The notes beneath the pieces were generated by a model. That model did not search any database and was not told the origin of the DNA. It was given only the letters and a program-made list of their open reading frames with translations. The translations under genes were made by a program, and so were the position numbers. This document shows positions 1 to 7,078 of a stretch of DNA of 13,373 nt, one piece after another (position 1 is the stretch's first letter; each line of letters opens with the position of its first letter). Origin of the DNA: Candidatus Bathyarchaeum sp. (GTDB lineage: Archaea; Thermoproteota; Bathyarchaeia; Bathyarchaeales; Bathyarchaeaceae); the NCBI GenBank assembly GCA_003096255.1, contig PIXS01000392.1, positions 1 through 13,373 of the forward strand. Direction: 5' to 3'.

Positions 1-1
1 A

Positions 2-247
2 ATGCTGCTGACAAACCATGACCTGATCCTTGCTGTGACCGTGTATGCTTTGTCTACTCTCCTTTACGTTTATGCCCTAAGCAAGGGGAATTTGTCCATC
101 CTATATCCCATAATTGCAACGTCATACATCTGGACAATGATCTTTTCTAAAGTCTTCCTCAACGAGTCAGTGACCTTAACTAGCTGGGCAGGAGTGTTCT
201 TCATTCTGTTGGGAGTCGCCCTTATTGCGACACAAGCAGGTAGATAG
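2..247 (+). CDS. EamA/SMR-type small membrane transporter, C-terminal part (ArnE-like flippase candidate)
   Basis: About 81 residues are visible and almost all are hydrophobic, forming three membrane segments (roughly residues 7-25, 30-50 and 57-77). The stretch YALSKGNLSILYPI and the final segment WAGVFFILLGVALIA are typical of the EamA/small multidrug resistance fold. Family members usually have four helices and 105-140 residues, so one helix is probably missing beyond the window edge. The ATG at position 2 may therefore be internal. The gene ends three bases before a glycosyltransferase start, and a GT39-type transferase follows. In bacterial Arn pathways an ArnE/ArnF pair of this fold flips a lipid-linked sugar made by a GT2 enzyme for use by ArnT. 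A flippase role here is inferred from that context, and a drug or metabolite exporter is also possible. Confidence 0.7.
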   Translation: MLLTNHDLILAVTVYALSTLLYVYALSKGNLSILYPIIATSYIWTMIFSKVFLNESVTLTSWAGVFFILLGVALIATQAGR

Positions 248-250
248 CCG

Positions 251-958
251 TTGATTGTAATAGCGGTTCCAGCCTGCAACGAATCCAAAAACCTGAGGAA
301 CTGCATAGAAACCCTCATGAAAGAAGCCCCTCCTTTAGGAGAAGACTTCCACATTGTAATAGCCGAGGACGGAAGCACAGACGGAACAGACCTTATCGCA
401 CAAAAACTGGAACAAAAACACCCCCAAGTCACACACCTGCATTCACCATGTAAACTTGGAAAAGGATTAGCCCTGAGGCAAGCCTTCAATGCAATGGAAG
501 GAGACATCTACGCCTTTATTGATTGTGACCTTGCAACAGACATGAAGTTTTTTCCCAAACTAATTAATTCGGTACGAGAAGGAAATGATTTGGCGCTGGG
601 TTCAAGGTACATGAAAGGTGCAGACGCTAACCGTGTGGTCTTACGTGACTTTCCTTCAAGGGTCTATAATGGTCTCATCAGGTTATTGTTCAAGGACCCG
701 GTGCAGGATCATCAAATCGGCTTTAAGGCTTTTTCCCGTCGCCTAATCAAAGATGTCTTGAACGAATGCGATAGCACAGGATGGTTTTGGGACACAGAAA
801 TCATAATCAGAAGCATACACAGCAACTACAAAATTGTTGAATTTCCAGTAGAATGGGAAGAGAAGAAAAAAGACACAAGCTCCTTCAAGATGGTTGTTGC
901 TGTTACCATGCAAAACGTGCGCGGAATCATCGGATTGAAAAAAATTCTCTCAAAATGA
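251..958 (+). CDS. Family 2 glycosyltransferase, dolichyl-phosphate hexose synthase-like
   Basis: The 235-residue protein has a GT-A fold. VIAVPACNES (residues 2-11) and the IAEDGSTDGT nucleotide-sugar loop (D40) come first. The metal-binding DCD follows at 91-93 in FIDCDLATD, then LGSRYMKGAD (116-125), QIGFKAF (155-161) and WFWDTEI (178-184). This order matches Dpm1-like enzymes, which move a hexose from a nucleotide sugar to polyprenyl phosphate on the cytoplasmic side. There is no C-terminal membrane segment, so the protein is probably soluble or peripheral. The TTG start is the first possible start after an in-frame stop and lies three bases behind the preceding membrane gene, with an AGGTAG-like ribosome site inside that gene. 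Its product would be a donor for the GT39-like enzyme downstream. The sugar is not identifiable from sequence. Confidence 0.88.
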   Translation: MIVIAVPACNESKNLRNCIETLMKEAPPLGEDFHIVIAEDGSTDGTDLIAQKLEQKHPQVTHLHSPCKLGKGLALRQAFNAMEGDIYAFIDCDLATDMKFFPKLINSVREGNDLALGSRYMKGADANRVVLRDFPSRVYNGLIRLLFKDPVQDHQIGFKAFSRRLIKDVLNECDSTGWFWDTEIIIRSIHSNYKIVEFPVEWEEKKKDTSSFKMVVAVTMQNVRGIIGLKKILSK

Positions 959-1037
959 AACAGGATTCAGCAACTGCATTCTGGCGCAATGGCCTGTTAA
1001 GCAAGCTGTTCATGTTATCTTTTTTATTGGAAGATAC

Positions 1038-1050
1038 AAAAATTTAATAT
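1038..1050 (+). promoter_or_regulatory. Possible TATA promoter of the GT39 gene
   Basis: AAATTTAATATT lies about 45 bases before the TTG start, so a transcript starting near 1071 would have a short leader. A T-run at 1019-1026 just before it could end the upstream glycosyltransferase transcript. The call rests on base composition and spacing only. Confidence 0.3.
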
Positions 1051-1092
1051 TGCTTTGACAGAGTTACAGAACAATCCATGGATGGGTAACGT

Positions 1093-2682
1093 TTGGCTTC
1101 TGTTCTTTCCGACATTGTTTCACGGTTCGATAAGTGGCGTCTAGCGTTTCTTATTTTTCTTGTAGCCTTTGCTGCCCTCATGCTCCTGTATATTGATTAT
1201 GCTCCAGTTCGCTGGGACGAGACCCCCCACCTCTATGGCGGACTGTTGCTGAGCCGCGGACAGTTTGCCGACTTTCTGCATGAAAACGCCTTTTATCCAC
1301 CATTATTCGACGTTACAACCGCTCTTTTCTTCAACGCAATCGGCGTAAGCTTGTTCTCAGCCAGGCTAGTGGCAGTCATCTTCGGGCTGCTTTCATTATG
1401 GGTTGTCTTTGAGTACGCCAACAAACTGTATGGACCCAGAAACGCCCTGCTTTCAGCTGTTCTTTTGGCTGCGATGCCAGGCTTCGTTACATTGTGTAGA
1501 ATGGCGTTAATCGAAACAATGCTGATGTTCTTCTTTTCCATCTCGATGTTCCTGTTTTTTTCATGGATGCGCACAAAACAAGACCGGCTGCTCATTTTTA
1601 CAGGAATAACTCTTGGCTTAGGCTTTCTTGTCAAGTATCAGATTGTCATCGGCGGCATAGTCATCCTGATCAGTCTACTCTATTTTGTCAAGCAGCGTCT
1701 TTCATTCAAGCTTAGCAAGTTTTTGCTTGTTCTGATTGTTGCGGTGCTTGTTATTTCGCCGTGGGTTATTCTTGTCTATCAACAGTATGCCTCAGACATG
1801 ATTGGAAAATGGATCTATGTAATGGGCATGGGCAACGAGGAACGGCTCGCATATAGTACACGGTTTCCTACGCCCATCTTTTATCTAATTGAAATGACTC
1901 AGCCTTATCCCCACAGGCACCCGATTGCTCTTCCTCTTTTTCTTCTTGCTTTACCTGGGTTAGGACTCTGGGCTTGGCGAAGAAATGAAGGCGACAAATT
2001 TTCCTTAATCACCTTTGCAACAGTCTATGTCGTCTTTACGATTATAACTAGCAAGGATTGGCGCTACATAACCCTGATTTTCCCAATCTTGGCTGTCTCC
2101 GCTTCAGAGTTGATTATGTCTCTATTTGATAAAGCTAGGGACAGGCTGAAATTGACGCACATCAACTTCCCCGACAAGAACTTTACTAAAGTTGCTGCCG
2201 CTGCCTTGGCAATATTTGTTGCTGCTTCATTGGCTTACAGTGCATGGGAAGCTTATCTGTGGGTAGAGTTTGATCACGTTAACATCCCGATTGATGACGC
2301 AAGCAAGTATGTTGTTGAGCGTGTAACCCCAGACGAAAAAATAATCGTTCTTTGCGGCGGAAACTACTTCAGCGCAGACATGGTAGAGTATTACTTGCTT
2401 GTGTATGACCCAAATCAGGAACAGCCTGTGCAGTATCCTGAGTTGCCTGTTGATGCGTACAAGCCAGACTTCAATTACACTGAGTTAATTGAAACCTCTG
2501 AAGCTACCAACGTGAAGTATCTGTTATTGTTTGAGCACGGCAACATAACATATTACGATTCAGACCTACGATACTCGGATGTGTTAGATGCTATGATTGA
2601 CACAAACAGATTCACAATTGAACAAGAATTAGGAGCTTCACCTCGCCGGATATTCATCCTGCGATTTTTATCAAACTCTTGA
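1093..2682 (+). CDS. Multispanning GT39/PMT_2-type glycosyltransferase (ArnT-like)
   Basis: The protein has 529 residues, with a membrane helix near 18-34. The motif RWDETPHLYGG (residues 40-50) corresponds to the acidic catalytic motif in the first extracytoplasmic loop of GT39/ArnT/PMT enzymes. About nine or ten further hydrophobic segments run to residue ~390. A hydrophilic C-terminal domain of ~140 residues ends the protein and should face outside. Such enzymes use a polyprenyl-phosphate sugar to glycosylate protein or lipid on the outer face. The TTG start is the first usable start after an in-frame TAA at 1087-1089. The gene follows a Dpm1-like synthase and a possible flippase, so donor synthesis, flipping and transfer are encoded together. 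The acceptor is unknown; nearby surface proteins rich in N-X-S/T are candidates by inference only. Confidence 0.85.
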   Translation: MASVLSDIVSRFDKWRLAFLIFLVAFAALMLLYIDYAPVRWDETPHLYGGLLLSRGQFADFLHENAFYPPLFDVTTALFFNAIGVSLFSARLVAVIFGLLSLWVVFEYANKLYGPRNALLSAVLLAAMPGFVTLCRMALIETMLMFFFSISMFLFFSWMRTKQDRLLIFTGITLGLGFLVKYQIVIGGIVILISLLYFVKQRLSFKLSKFLLVLIVAVLVISPWVILVYQQYASDMIGKWIYVMGMGNEERLAYSTRFPTPIFYLIEMTQPYPHRHPIALPLFLLALPGLGLWAWRRNEGDKFSLITFATVYVVFTIITSKDWRYITLIFPILAVSASELIMSLFDKARDRLKLTHINFPDKNFTKVAAAALAIFVAASLAYSAWEAYLWVEFDHVNIPIDDASKYVVERVTPDEKIIVLCGGNYFSADMVEYYLLVYDPNQEQPVQYPELPVDAYKPDFNYTELIETSEATNVKYLLLFEHGNITYYDSDLRYSDVLDAMIDTNRFTIEQELGASPRRIFILRFLSNS

Positions 2683-2694
2683 GTGAACATAAAA

Positions 2695-3555
2695 ATGACG
2701 CAACGACGTGACCGCAAGCTTGCCATAGCCATACCCGTTTCCATAATCTCTGACATTCCCCATCTACGAGAGAAAACATTGGAGATTGGTTTGATTGCAA
2801 GAGCAGCAGCTATCTTTCGCGTTAACGAAATCCTTGTGTTTTCTGACAATGTGAGCGCGAGCCAGAACAGGGACAGAAATCTAATTGTCACCCTGTTGTC
2901 CTATGCGGAGACGCCCCAGTATCTACGGAAACGACTGTTCAAACTCAAGCCTGAACTACGGTATGCGGGAATTCTTCCGCCTCTGCGCACGCCCCATCAT
3001 CCTCTAGAGCGGAGGGCAAAGAAGCTGAAGTTGGGAGAGTACAGGGAAGGTGCCGTAGTGTCTGTTACCGAGACTGGGTCAATGGTGGATGTGGGTGTGG
3101 AAAGACCGCTACCTCTTCCTGATGTCCAGTTGTCTGTGAACCGAAGGGTCACCGTAAAAATAACGAAGACTGGGAAGCATCCTGAGCTTGCTTTGGCGAA
3201 GCGTGAGGAGATTAAATCTTATTGGGGATACATTGTGAAGTCTTCAAAAGGTTCGTTTGGGCAACTAACCAAGACATATCACTATGATTTGGTGATTGCC
3301 ACATCCAAAGTGGGAACCCCCCTTGCGGAGGTCACTGACGAGTTGACTGAGCGGTGGAAAAAGTCTGGCAAGGTTCTGGTGGCTTTTGGGGCGCCAACTC
3401 AGGGGCTTCAGGAGATTGTGGCAAAAGAAAATCTTAGTTTAGACAAGGTTGCCGACTTCACTATCAACACTATTGCCTGTCAGGGAACTGAAACAGTGAG
3501 AACCGAAGAGGCGCTGTATGCTTCTTTGGCTCTACTGAACACTATGGGCAACTGA
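2695..3555 (+). CDS. SPOUT-class RNA methyltransferase (MTH1/SPOUT1 family, putative RNA uridine N3-methyltransferase)
   Basis: The protein has 286 residues from ATG 2695, or 290 from the GTG at 2683 that abuts the preceding stop codon. The N-terminal LAIAIPVSI and LREKTLEIGLIARAAAIFRVNEI form the first part of a SPOUT fold. An inserted OB-like segment follows, around REGAVVSVTETGSMVDVGVE. The C-terminal half holds the knotted S-adenosylmethionine site: VLVAFGAPTQGLQEI and INTIACQGTETVRTEEALYASLALLN. This split arrangement is characteristic of the archaeal MTH1-like and human SPOUT1 family, thought to modify uridine in large-subunit rRNA. The RNA target here is an inference. In many archaea this gene stands beside ribosomal protein genes; here it directly follows a glycosyltransferase and converges on a protease gene 21 bases away. 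Confidence 0.87.
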   Translation: MTQRRDRKLAIAIPVSIISDIPHLREKTLEIGLIARAAAIFRVNEILVFSDNVSASQNRDRNLIVTLLSYAETPQYLRKRLFKLKPELRYAGILPPLRTPHHPLERRAKKLKLGEYREGAVVSVTETGSMVDVGVERPLPLPDVQLSVNRRVTVKITKTGKHPELALAKREEIKSYWGYIVKSSKGSFGQLTKTYHYDLVIATSKVGTPLAEVTDELTERWKKSGKVLVAFGAPTQGLQEIVAKENLSLDKVADFTINTIACQGTETVRTEEALYASLALLNTMGN

Positions 3556-3576
3556 AAAAAGGTTATTTTATCGCAG

Positions 3577-4818
3577 TTATGTTGCGGTTGTGCTTGTGGG
3601 GCGACTTTCTAGTTCAAGTGAAACGTTGTCTGTTTGGTTGTCTCTCACTATTGTTATGTTGATTGTTTGTCCTGGCAAAGTGTATTCTTCTAGATACGCT
3701 GACATGTCATCTATGTTGGTTATTCTTACTCCGTTAATCGCTATGATTATGTCTCCGCCAACAACCACAAGTTCATTACCGATTTGAACCTGCTCTGTTC
3801 CACCCTGTAAGCCTGCTTTGTCTGCTGGTCCCCCGCTTGTAGTGCCTGCAATCAGCCAGCCGTAAGTGACATTGACGCCTATTTCTTCGGCGATTTCATA
3901 ATTCATGTCGGTTCCTGAAACTCCCAGCCACGGATGTTCATCATAAGAGCCCTTGTTGATCAGGTCTCCGATTTCCCTCAAAATTGTGTTTGACGGTATC
4001 GCGAAACCCACTCCCTGAGAGTCTTGAACAATTGCTGTGGCTATGCCCACGACTTGACCCTGATAGTTCAATACTGGACCTCCAGAGTTGCCTGGATTGA
4101 GGGGCGCTGTTGTTTGGATGACGTTTGCTATGACGTAGCCGCCTGTAGTTTCTGCACTCAATGTTCTGCCTAGGGCGCTGACAAAGCCTGTGCTCATTGA
4201 GCCAGCTAATCCGTAGGGTGTGCCGACGACCATTACTGGATCGCCAACGTTCAAGTTTGATGAGCTGGCAATTTCAAGGGGCACATACTCATATTCGGGG
4301 GCTTCTACAGAAAGTACTGCCAGTTCCGCGTATGGGTCTGAGCCAAGAACGTCTGCTGGGTAGGTGTTGCCGTTTGAGAAAGTTACTGTGATGTTGATTG
4401 CCTCGCCTGCCACATGATAGTTTGTGATAACCACGATATCCCCTGTGAAGTTATAGATGAAACCAGACCCTTGAACCTGAGAGTAGTATCCGCGTCCAAA
4501 GATGTCGTAATGGGAAAACACACTTCCTCGGATTACGACAACAGAGTCTGCAACTTGGGCATATAGCTGGGAAACTGAAACATTCTCGTTTGTGTATACT
4601 GTAAGGTTTTGGGTGTTCAGGTTTTGTGTTGATTGGAGTTGGGCGAGCTGTTCTTGGAGTGATGTGACCTGATCCTGCAGGTCATCAACGTCTCCTGAGG
4701 TAGTGGAATAGCAAATCAGATATCCAAGTAGTCCTCCTGAAACTAGGCTGCATATGACCACAATCGCTGCAAGCATTGTTGTGGTGCGTGTGTTTTTTGG
4801 TTTTTCAGAAACCTCCAA
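3577..4818 (-). CDS. Membrane-anchored HtrA/DegP-like trypsin-family protease with PDZ domain
   Basis: The 413-residue protein begins with a signal anchor (about residues 14-36). A short coiled coil follows (VDDLQDQVTSLQEQLAQLQ, 44-62), then a trypsin-like domain and one PDZ domain (about 296-405). The catalytic His is H135 in ITNYHVAG and the nucleophile is S245 in NPGNSGGPV. At the third triad position, where DegP has the Asp of DPRSDIAL, this protein reads DPYAELAVL, giving Glu165 (codon GAA at 4324-4326). The protease and PDZ domains should be extracytoplasmic. Homologues degrade or hold misfolded envelope proteins. The TTG start is supported by GGAAGGGG a few bases upstream. A small gene ends 20 bases ahead on the same strand, so the two are probably cotranscribed. 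Proteolytic activity is likely but depends on the Asp-to-Glu change. Confidence 0.88.
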   Translation of the reverse strand: MEVSEKPKNTRTTTMLAAIVVICSLVSGGLLGYLICYSTTSGDVDDLQDQVTSLQEQLAQLQSTQNLNTQNLTVYTNENVSVSQLYAQVADSVVVIRGSVFSHYDIFGRGYYSQVQGSGFIYNFTGDIVVITNYHVAGEAINITVTFSNGNTYPADVLGSDPYAELAVLSVEAPEYEYVPLEIASSSNLNVGDPVMVVGTPYGLAGSMSTGFVSALGRTLSAETTGGYVIANVIQTTAPLNPGNSGGPVLNYQGQVVGIATAIVQDSQGVGFAIPSNTILREIGDLINKGSYDEHPWLGVSGTDMNYEIAEEIGVNVTYGWLIAGTTSGGPADKAGLQGGTEQVQIGNELVVVGGDIIIAINGVRITNIDDMSAYLEEYTLPGQTINITIVRDNQTDNVSLELESRPTSTTAT

Positions 4819-4838
4819 CTATGCCCCTTCCTGTTTAC

Positions 4839-5135
4839 TTAATGGACAAATTCGGTGGGATAAGAAAAAGGGTTGAAGACTATTTTAATTATGCCGCGCT
4901 TTTCTAGCCTTTCTATAGCATCAAAGAATCGGCGCTGCTGATGCTTCTTCACATCAAAGTCTTCCAGTATGTCTTTTACTGGAAAATGAGTGCCCCTGTA
5001 ATTTCCAATCTGCCGCCGCATATAATTCACGACAAGTCGTTCTACTGTTCCGCATTTCCATGTGGTGTCTCGAAGTAAAACAATGAATGCTCTGGGCAGT
5101 CTTTGAGACGCTGCTTTTCTAGTTACACAAATCAA
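4839..5135 (-). CDS. Small basic protein, possible winged-helix domain, function unknown
   Basis: The 98-residue protein is rich in Arg and Lys. The segment THFPVKDILEDFDVKKHQQRRFFDAIERLEKRGIIKIVF (about residues 49-86) has the helix-turn-helix spacing and closing basic strand of a winged-helix fold, but no family motif is clear. The TTG start is well supported: GGAGGT at 5144-5149 lies eight bases upstream. The gene ends 20 bases before the HtrA-like protease and probably shares its transcript. Two inverted repeats sit in its upstream region, one overlapping the likely transcription start, which would suit autoregulation if the protein binds DNA. Its function is inferred weakly. It could also be an RNA-binding or partner protein. 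Confidence 0.6.
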   Translation of the reverse strand: MICVTRKAASQRLPRAFIVLLRDTTWKCGTVERLVVNYMRRQIGNYRGTHFPVKDILEDFDVKKHQQRRFFDAIERLEKRGIIKIVFNPFSYPTEFVH

Positions 5136-5167
5136 AACTTTTTACCTCCATTCATTTTTTGTTTTCT

Positions 5168-5182
5168 AATCTACACTAGATT
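5168..5182. promoter_or_regulatory. Perfect inverted repeat AATCTA-cac-TAGATT, possible operator
   Basis: Six-base arms with a three-base spacer lie 33-47 bases before the TTG start of the leftward small basic protein. They fall close to the transcription start expected from the TATA-like box at 5207-5216. That position would suit an archaeal repressor that blocks polymerase. The operator role is inferred. Confidence 0.35.
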
Positions 5183-5206
5183 TGAGTCAACAACATCTTG
5201 TGGAAC

Positions 5207-5216
5207 ATAAAAGCGT
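5207..5216 (-). promoter_or_regulatory. Possible TATA box for the leftward gene pair
   Basis: Read on the minus strand the sequence is CGCTTTTATG, a TATA-like site. It predicts a transcript starting near 5185 and a leader of about 50 bases before the TTG at 5135. It would serve both the small basic protein and the protease. Confidence 0.3.
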
Positions 5217-5220
5217 TTTT

Positions 5221-5241
5221 CAGAATTATACCAAAATTCTG
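5221..5241. promoter_or_regulatory. Inverted repeat CAGAATT-n7-AATTCTG
   Basis: Seven-base perfect arms are separated by seven bases. The site lies immediately upstream of the predicted leftward TATA box and between two divergently transcribed genes. It could be a regulator binding site, but no binding protein can be named. Confidence 0.35.
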
Positions 5242-5334
5242 TCTACTAAGCAATAATTTCGGCGACAGAATGAAATTAGCACGATATTGTTGTTTATTCA
5301 ACAGTTTCTTTGATCGTCTTGGATTCTGAAATAA

Positions 5335-5344
5335 GCTTAAATAC
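5335..5344 (+). promoter_or_regulatory. Probable TATA box of the zinc-ribbon membrane protein gene
   Basis: GCTTAAATAC is a good archaeal TATA element. It lies about 65 bases before the TTG start, giving a predicted transcript start near 5368 and a leader of about 40 bases. It is the best promoter match in the 271-base divergent intergenic region. Confidence 0.45.
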
Positions 5345-5406
5345 ATAGAAAAATGAACGTGATTACCATTCCTTGAGAATTACAAACATTATAGGTTGAG
5401 AGCTTA

Positions 5407-5955
5407 TTGAATTGCCCCCATTGTGGAAGTGAATTAGAGTATGAAGATGCCACTATTTGTCCCAAATGTGGAGAATCTATCGTAGTCGAAGAAACTGAAA
5501 CACAGCAAGACGTCATTGAGACGCCGCAAAAACAAACCGATTTGCTCCTTGCTGCATCCATTGTAACAATGATTGCAGCCACTTTTGTCGCGAGCTTAGG
5601 ATATCTTGGCGTATTCCAATACATTGAATTGATTGATTACTACGTGAATTATTATGGCTTAAGTTACTCTGCGGCATCAGATTTTGCCCTAGGATTCTTG
5701 ATTTTTGGGATTGATGGGCTTGTCGCCGGAGCATTTGCCTTGGCAGGAGCATTTCTCATGCTGAAACGGAAGTGGTTCATGTTCTCTATGGTGGGAACCA
5801 TTTTTCCTTTAGCTTCAGTTTTCGTCACTTTCGTATGCGTTCAACAATATAACTATGGGTTCACAGACATCTTGATATTTGCTGAAGTAGCCGCAGCAAT
5901 GTTCTCGTTCATAGGTATGTTGCTGACTTTTGCATCACGAAAAGAATACACGTAG
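5407..5955 (+). CDS. Zinc-ribbon membrane protein with four membrane helices, function unknown
   Basis: The 182-residue protein opens with a CPHC...CPKC zinc ribbon (Cys 3, 6, 18 and 21), followed by an acidic linker of about 20 residues. Four hydrophobic helices follow at roughly 46-70, 90-118, 124-148 and 154-177. With the ribbon so close to the N-terminus it is probably cytoplasmic, with the helices anchoring it. Zinc-ribbon membrane proteins of this form are common in archaea and mostly uncharacterised. The TTG start is chosen because the CPxC motif begins two codons later and a GGTTGAG-like site lies just upstream. The gene appears monocistronic, with a TATA box before it and a G4/C4 hairpin at its stop codon. 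I do not recognise a specific function. Confidence 0.75.
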   Translation: MNCPHCGSELEYEDATICPKCGESIVVEETETQQDVIETPQKQTDLLLAASIVTMIAATFVASLGYLGVFQYIELIDYYVNYYGLSYSAASDFALGFLIFGIDGLVAGAFALAGAFLMLKRKWFMFSMVGTIFPLASVFVTFVCVQQYNYGFTDILIFAEVAAAMFSFIGMLLTFASRKEYT

Positions 5956-5980
5956 GGGCTAGACCCCCATCAATCTTTTA
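5955..5980 (+). terminator. Hairpin and T-tract terminator-like element
   Basis: GGGG-ctaga-CCCC begins in the stop codon of the zinc-ribbon gene and is followed by CATCAATCTTTTA. Similar hairpins with CCCCATC and a T-rich tail occur at 9271-9310 and 11465-11501. Archaeal termination mainly needs the T-tract, so the stem may be accessory. Confidence 0.45.
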
Positions 5981-6016
5981 TCAATCAGTCTGCCGCAAAA
6001 CTGGATATGCGTTATG

Positions 6017-6044
6017 GAATACAGTGAGATTTATTATTGTATTC
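6017..6044. promoter_or_regulatory. Inverted repeat GAATACA/TGTATTC flanking a TATA-like box
   Basis: Perfect seven-base arms at 6017-6023 and 6038-6044 lie 21 bases apart, about two helical turns. They enclose TTTATTAT (6030-6037), the likely TATA element of the winged-helix gene that starts at 6092. A dimeric regulator binding here would compete with TBP. Autoregulation by the downstream winged-helix protein is an inference. Confidence 0.45.
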
Positions 6045-6091
6045 TTCATTTCTTGTTCATTATTCTCCTCTGTTTCCCTGGAGCTGTATGA

Positions 6092-6406
6092 ATGGCAATT
6101 CGTGTTCGCCCATTAAAGTATCTACTTGGCTGGCTTATTGCGGGAACTCGAGGCGGATTAACTCGTGCCAAAATAATCGAGACGTTACAGGAGAATCCGC
6201 AAAACGCAAATCAGCTGGCGAACACTCTTGGAATGGATTACCGAACAATACGGCACCATCTTAAATTGCTGACAAAGAACCGAATAATCACCTCCGCTGG
6301 AGATGGGTATGGCACTACCTACTTCTTGACTGTAGAAATGGAGGAAAATTACGGTGTATTCGAGGAGATTCTGAACAAATTGTGGAAAAAACAAAAAAGG
6401 AAGTAA
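6092..6406 (+). CDS. ArsR-like winged-helix transcriptional regulator
   Basis: The 104-residue protein is a single winged-helix domain (about residues 20-82). LTRAKIIETLQENPQNANQLANTLGMDYRTIRHHLKLLTKNRII gives the helix-turn-helix, with the recognition helix near 49-60. GYGTTYFLT forms the wing, and a basic C-terminal helix (KLWKKQKRK) ends the protein. The ATG start is supported by GGAG eight bases upstream. The stop lies five bases before the start of a four-helix membrane protein, so the two form an operon. In many archaea such small regulators are paired with a membrane protein of the same type as here, which suggests a sensor or effector partnership. No effector ligand can be told from the sequence. 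A TATA box flanked by an inverted repeat lies upstream. Confidence 0.85.
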   Translation: MAIRVRPLKYLLGWLIAGTRGGLTRAKIIETLQENPQNANQLANTLGMDYRTIRHHLKLLTKNRIITSAGDGYGTTYFLTVEMEENYGVFEEILNKLWKKQKRK

Positions 6407-6411
6407 AATAA

Positions 6412-6888
6412 GTGAAGCTACATATGAATAAATATCTGAAAGCCTCGTTTTTCTTCACCTTTTTGGCAGTGGTAGCCCTATTCGCAGATTTTGTTGCACT
6501 CCAGCATTCCCCCTCTCCTCAAACATCCCTCCTTGACCCCCACCAGATTCCTTCTGACAGATTCAACTTTAACATAGAAGAATACTCTGCGTCGGTATGG
6601 GACATTGAACTGTTCTATAAAGTCAAAACAATGCTTTCAACAATCAACGCCACCCTCCTCGTTCTATTGCTGGCAACATACATTGACCTATACAGAAAAC
6701 TAAAATCAGAATTTACGCTCGGGCTTATACTCTTCTCGTTGATTCTGCTTCTCTATGCCATCTCATCCAATCCCCTGCTACAACAGTTCTTTGGCTATTG
6801 GGGAATTGGCCTTGGACCATTCGCAATGCTGCCCGACCTGTTCACAACGTTTGCTCTGGTTGTGCTGCTGTATCTGACAATGAAGTAA
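6412..6888 (+). CDS. Four-helix membrane protein paired with the winged-helix regulator
   Basis: The protein has 158 residues from GTG 6412, or 154 from ATG 6424. GGAAG lies eight bases before the GTG and favours it. Helix 1 (about 10-30) is followed by a probably extracytoplasmic loop of about 40 residues. Helices near 74-92, 100-118 and 134-156 follow. The C-terminal GYWGIGLGPFAMLPDLFTTF resembles a conserved segment seen in archaeal membrane proteins encoded next to small winged-helix regulators. The gene follows the regulator by five bases, so they are translated from one transcript. The function is unknown; it may sense an envelope signal or be the regulator's target. A copy of the window's 50-nt palindromic element begins 13 bases after its stop. 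Confidence 0.7.
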   Translation: MKLHMNKYLKASFFFTFLAVVALFADFVALQHSPSPQTSLLDPHQIPSDRFNFNIEEYSASVWDIELFYKVKTMLSTINATLLVLLLATYIDLYRKLKSEFTLGLILFSLILLLYAISSNPLLQQFFGYWGIGLGPFAMLPDLFTTFALVVLLYLTMK

Positions 6889-6901
6889 CCAAAAAGCGCC
6901 T

Positions 6902-6951
6902 TCATATTAGGAGCCTAATATTACTTTATTGTTGAAAAATAGCTTTTTTCA
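6902..6951 (-). repeat. Copy 1 of a 50-nt intergenic palindromic element
   Basis: Given as minus strand to match the orientation of copies 2 and 3. Its reverse complement has TGAAAAAA-n5-TTTTTCAACAAT, a seven-base variable spacer, then TATTAGGCTCCTAATA and TGA. The last 19 bases match copy 2 exactly. The palindrome (6905-6920) lies 16 bases after the stop codon of the four-helix membrane protein gene. Read in that gene's direction, the order is palindrome first, then a T-run at 6943-6948. Confidence 0.75.
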
Positions 6952-7078
6952 GAAAAACTTGGAGACCGAAGTTATGCCATTTCCTGAATTACAGGTGCCT
7001 TTGAGCCCGTGGATTATCTAAAAGTAAATAAAGGTAATCTACGATACTTACGCCAACAACAATTGGAATCATCCACTG

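Noticed and set aside
70..507. A 145-codon minus-strand open frame opposite the transporter and GT2 genes.
   Set aside because: It is antisense to two well-supported genes, has a low-complexity Arg/Ser/Cys-rich composition, and shows no recognisable domain.
853..1047. A 64-codon frame overlapping the end of the GT2 gene.
   Set aside because: It overlaps the GT2 coding sequence for half its length, and its composition and lack of motif do not support a separate gene. The rest of 959-1092 holds only a T-run and a possible promoter.
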